From contig NZ_CP058334.1 of the NCBI RefSeq assembly GCF_013391085.1, forward strand, positions 1,054,001 through 1,118,000: a DNA stretch of 64,000 nt. Reading direction: 5' to 3'. The position numbers and the translations under genes are program-made. Positions within the stretch are counted from its first letter, which is position 1; each line of letters opens with the position of its first letter. A model generated the notes under the pieces. That model ran no database searches, was not told the origin of the DNA, and saw nothing but the letters and a program-made list of their open reading frames with translations. This DNA is from Natronomonas halophila. GTDB taxonomy: Archaea > Halobacteriota > Halobacteria > Halobacteriales > Haloarculaceae. Positions 62,982-64,000 of this stretch are shown one piece after another.

Positions 62982-64000
62982 TCATCCCTTGAGGCCGCTT
63001 CCGGTGAGCGGGACGACGACGTCATCGTCGGCATCGACGACGCCTCGCTCTCGGTACTCACGGAGTCCGGCGGGAGCGACCGCACAGGTCGGCTCCGTGT
63101 AGAAGCCGGCCTCGTGAAGCCGGTCGAGTTCCGTCGCGACAGCCTGCTCCGAGAGGGCGATAGCATCGCCGTCGGTCCGGTCGATGGCCTCCATAATCCG
63201 ACCTTTCTGTACCGGTTCCCGAATCTGGATACCGTCGGCAATTTCGTTGTTTTCTCCCACAGCGCTTTCGCCGTGGAGTTCCGCAGCGATGGGCGCATAC
63301 CCCGCCGCCTGTGCCCCGAGAAGTTTCGGCAGCCGGTCGGTCCAGCCGGCGTCCCGGAGCGCTCGGAACCCGTAGTAGGCGCCGAGAAACAGCGTGCCGT
63401 GGCCAAGCGGCGTGACGACGGCATCGGGAACCGACCAGTCCCGCTGGTGGGCGACCTCGTAGGCGAAGGTCGCCGTCCCAGCGAAGAAGGCGGGTTTCCA
63501 CGCGTGGCTGGCGTACCAGCCATCACCGCTTTCGACGGCCTCGATGCAGGCGTCGGTGACGTCCTGTCGACTGCCCTCGACGCGGTTGACCGACGCACCG
63601 GCGCGGCGGATAGCCCTGACTTTCGACTCCTTGACGCCAGCAGGAACGTAGATTTCGGCCGGGATATCCGCGCGTGCGGCGTAGGTGGCGATGGCGGCGC
63701 CGGCGTTGCCGGAGGAGTCCTCGACGACGACGTCGGCGCCGACCTCCTTCGCGCGGGTGAGCGTCGTCGTCGCACCGCGGTCCTTGAACGACCCGGTTGG
63801 GAAGACGTACTCCAGTTTGAACGTCGCATCCCACTCGGGGGCTTCGACCAGCGGCGTGTAGCCCTCTCCGAGCGTGACGCGGTCCTCGACGTCCGCGCCG
63901 ACGGGCAGGAACTCCTCGAAGGTCCACAGGCCGTCTCGGGGGTCGATAGACGCTTCCTCGGGAGAATCGACCGACGGCAAGGGCTGGTCAGCAAATTCCA
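62982..64000 (-). CDS. thrC: Threonine-synthase-like PLP enzyme, partial
   Basis: A PLP-dependent fold II enzyme, probably threonine synthase (O-phosphohomoserine to threonine). The N-terminal end is cut off; the frame is open to the window edge and an apparent start at 63980 is only an internal TTG. Visible are the PLP Lys motif FPTGSFKDRGATT, the phosphate loop SSGNAGAA, the Ser/Thr-rich VVTPLGHGTLFLG and the C-terminal TGSGLKG. The symbol is by family and could instead be a close paralogue. Confidence 0.88.
   Translation of the reverse strand, partial: EFADQPLPSVDSPEEASIDPRDGLWTFEEFLPVGADVEDRVTLGEGYTPLVEAPEWDATFKLEYVFPTGSFKDRGATTTLTRAKEVGADVVVEDSSGNAGAAIATYAARADIPAEIYVPAGVKESKVRAIRRAGASVNRVEGSRQDVTDACIEAVESGDGWYASHAWKPAFFAGTATFAYEVAHQRDWSVPDAVVTPLGHGTLFLGAYYGFRALRDAGWTDRLPKLLGAQAAGYAPIAAELHGESAVGENNEIADGIQIREPVQKGRIMEAIDRTDGDAIALSEQAVATELDRLHEAGFYTEPTCAVAPAGLREYRERGVVDADDDVVVPLTGSGLKG

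Overview
The window is a high-GC chromosomal stretch from a haloarchaeon (class Halobacteria). The evidence is the acidic Asp/Glu-rich proteome, archaeal TATA boxes 22-35 bases before leaderless starts, Tat-dependent lipoproteins and secreted enzymes, and archaea-only genes: TFB, MCM, NreA, TiaS, the ribosomal protein L18a/LX-prefoldin-FtsY operon and archaeal DHH nuclease. I cannot fix the genus from sequence alone. Gene density is high. Most of the window is core metabolism and information processing in short operons on both strands.

Layout. 1-7.4 kb: end of a thiolase, hisB, a large non-coding hairpin-rich repeat (copy 1), a Ski2-type helicase, a GYD protein, a cupin, an intramembrane site-2 protease with CBS domains, a zinc-ribbon peptide and a CinA-type protein. 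7.4-9.4 kb: tRNA-His(GUG) with a homing-type HNH endonuclease downstream, a Cys-rich protein and a ribbon-helix-helix protein. 9.5-21.4 kb: a lipoprotein, PRPP synthetase, a surface gluzincin metalloprotease next to ileS, small membrane proteins, uracil-DNA glycosylase, a PQQ-repeat lipoprotein, a HIT hydrolase and two membrane proteins.

21.4-29.6 kb is an accessory island. It holds a two-gene tyrosine-recombinase module, the C-terminal stub of what looks like a VirB4-type conjugation ATPase, and a copper-resistance set (CopB-type CPH ATPase, CopZ-like chaperone, HTH-TRASH regulator). It also holds two ABC-2 permeases without their ATPase, a truncated primase-polymerase, and a field of TACACCC/GGGTGTA repeats that looks like a relic replication origin or operator array.

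29.6-48.8 kb: MCM interrupted by a 523-residue intein, a Bat-type HTH regulator, a HalOD1 protein, a double VOC protein, a Tat-exported M14 carboxypeptidase, a PD-(D/E)XK nuclease downstream of tRNA-Pro(UGG), a BofA-like protein, NreA, TFB, RNase HI and its partner, a PadR regulator, pyrophosphatase, a type I phosphodiesterase-like protein and an XPD/DinG-type helicase. 48.9-49.4 kb: copy 2 of the hairpin-rich repeat. 49.5-64 kb: L18a/LX-prefoldin alpha-FtsY, a pilin-like protein, a membrane protein with WL repeats, enoyl-CoA hydratase, a VTT membrane protein, a DHH exonuclease, a GNAT protein, the tetrapyrrole operon hemC-SUMT-hemD, a Gln/Pro-rich Hsp20, an HTH regulator, TiaS and the 3' portion of a threonine-synthase-like gene.

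The strongest candidate for something undescribed is the pair of roughly 510-535 bp non-coding elements at 1571-2078 and 48883-49416. They share order, termini and a central AT-rich box. Their terminal 50-60 nt hairpins differ by compensating changes that keep the stems paired, which implies selection on structure. Other points of interest are the two tRNA-linked homing-type nucleases, the Gln-rich Hsp20, the TACACCC array and the hairpin-coded insert in the CBS domain of the site-2 protease.
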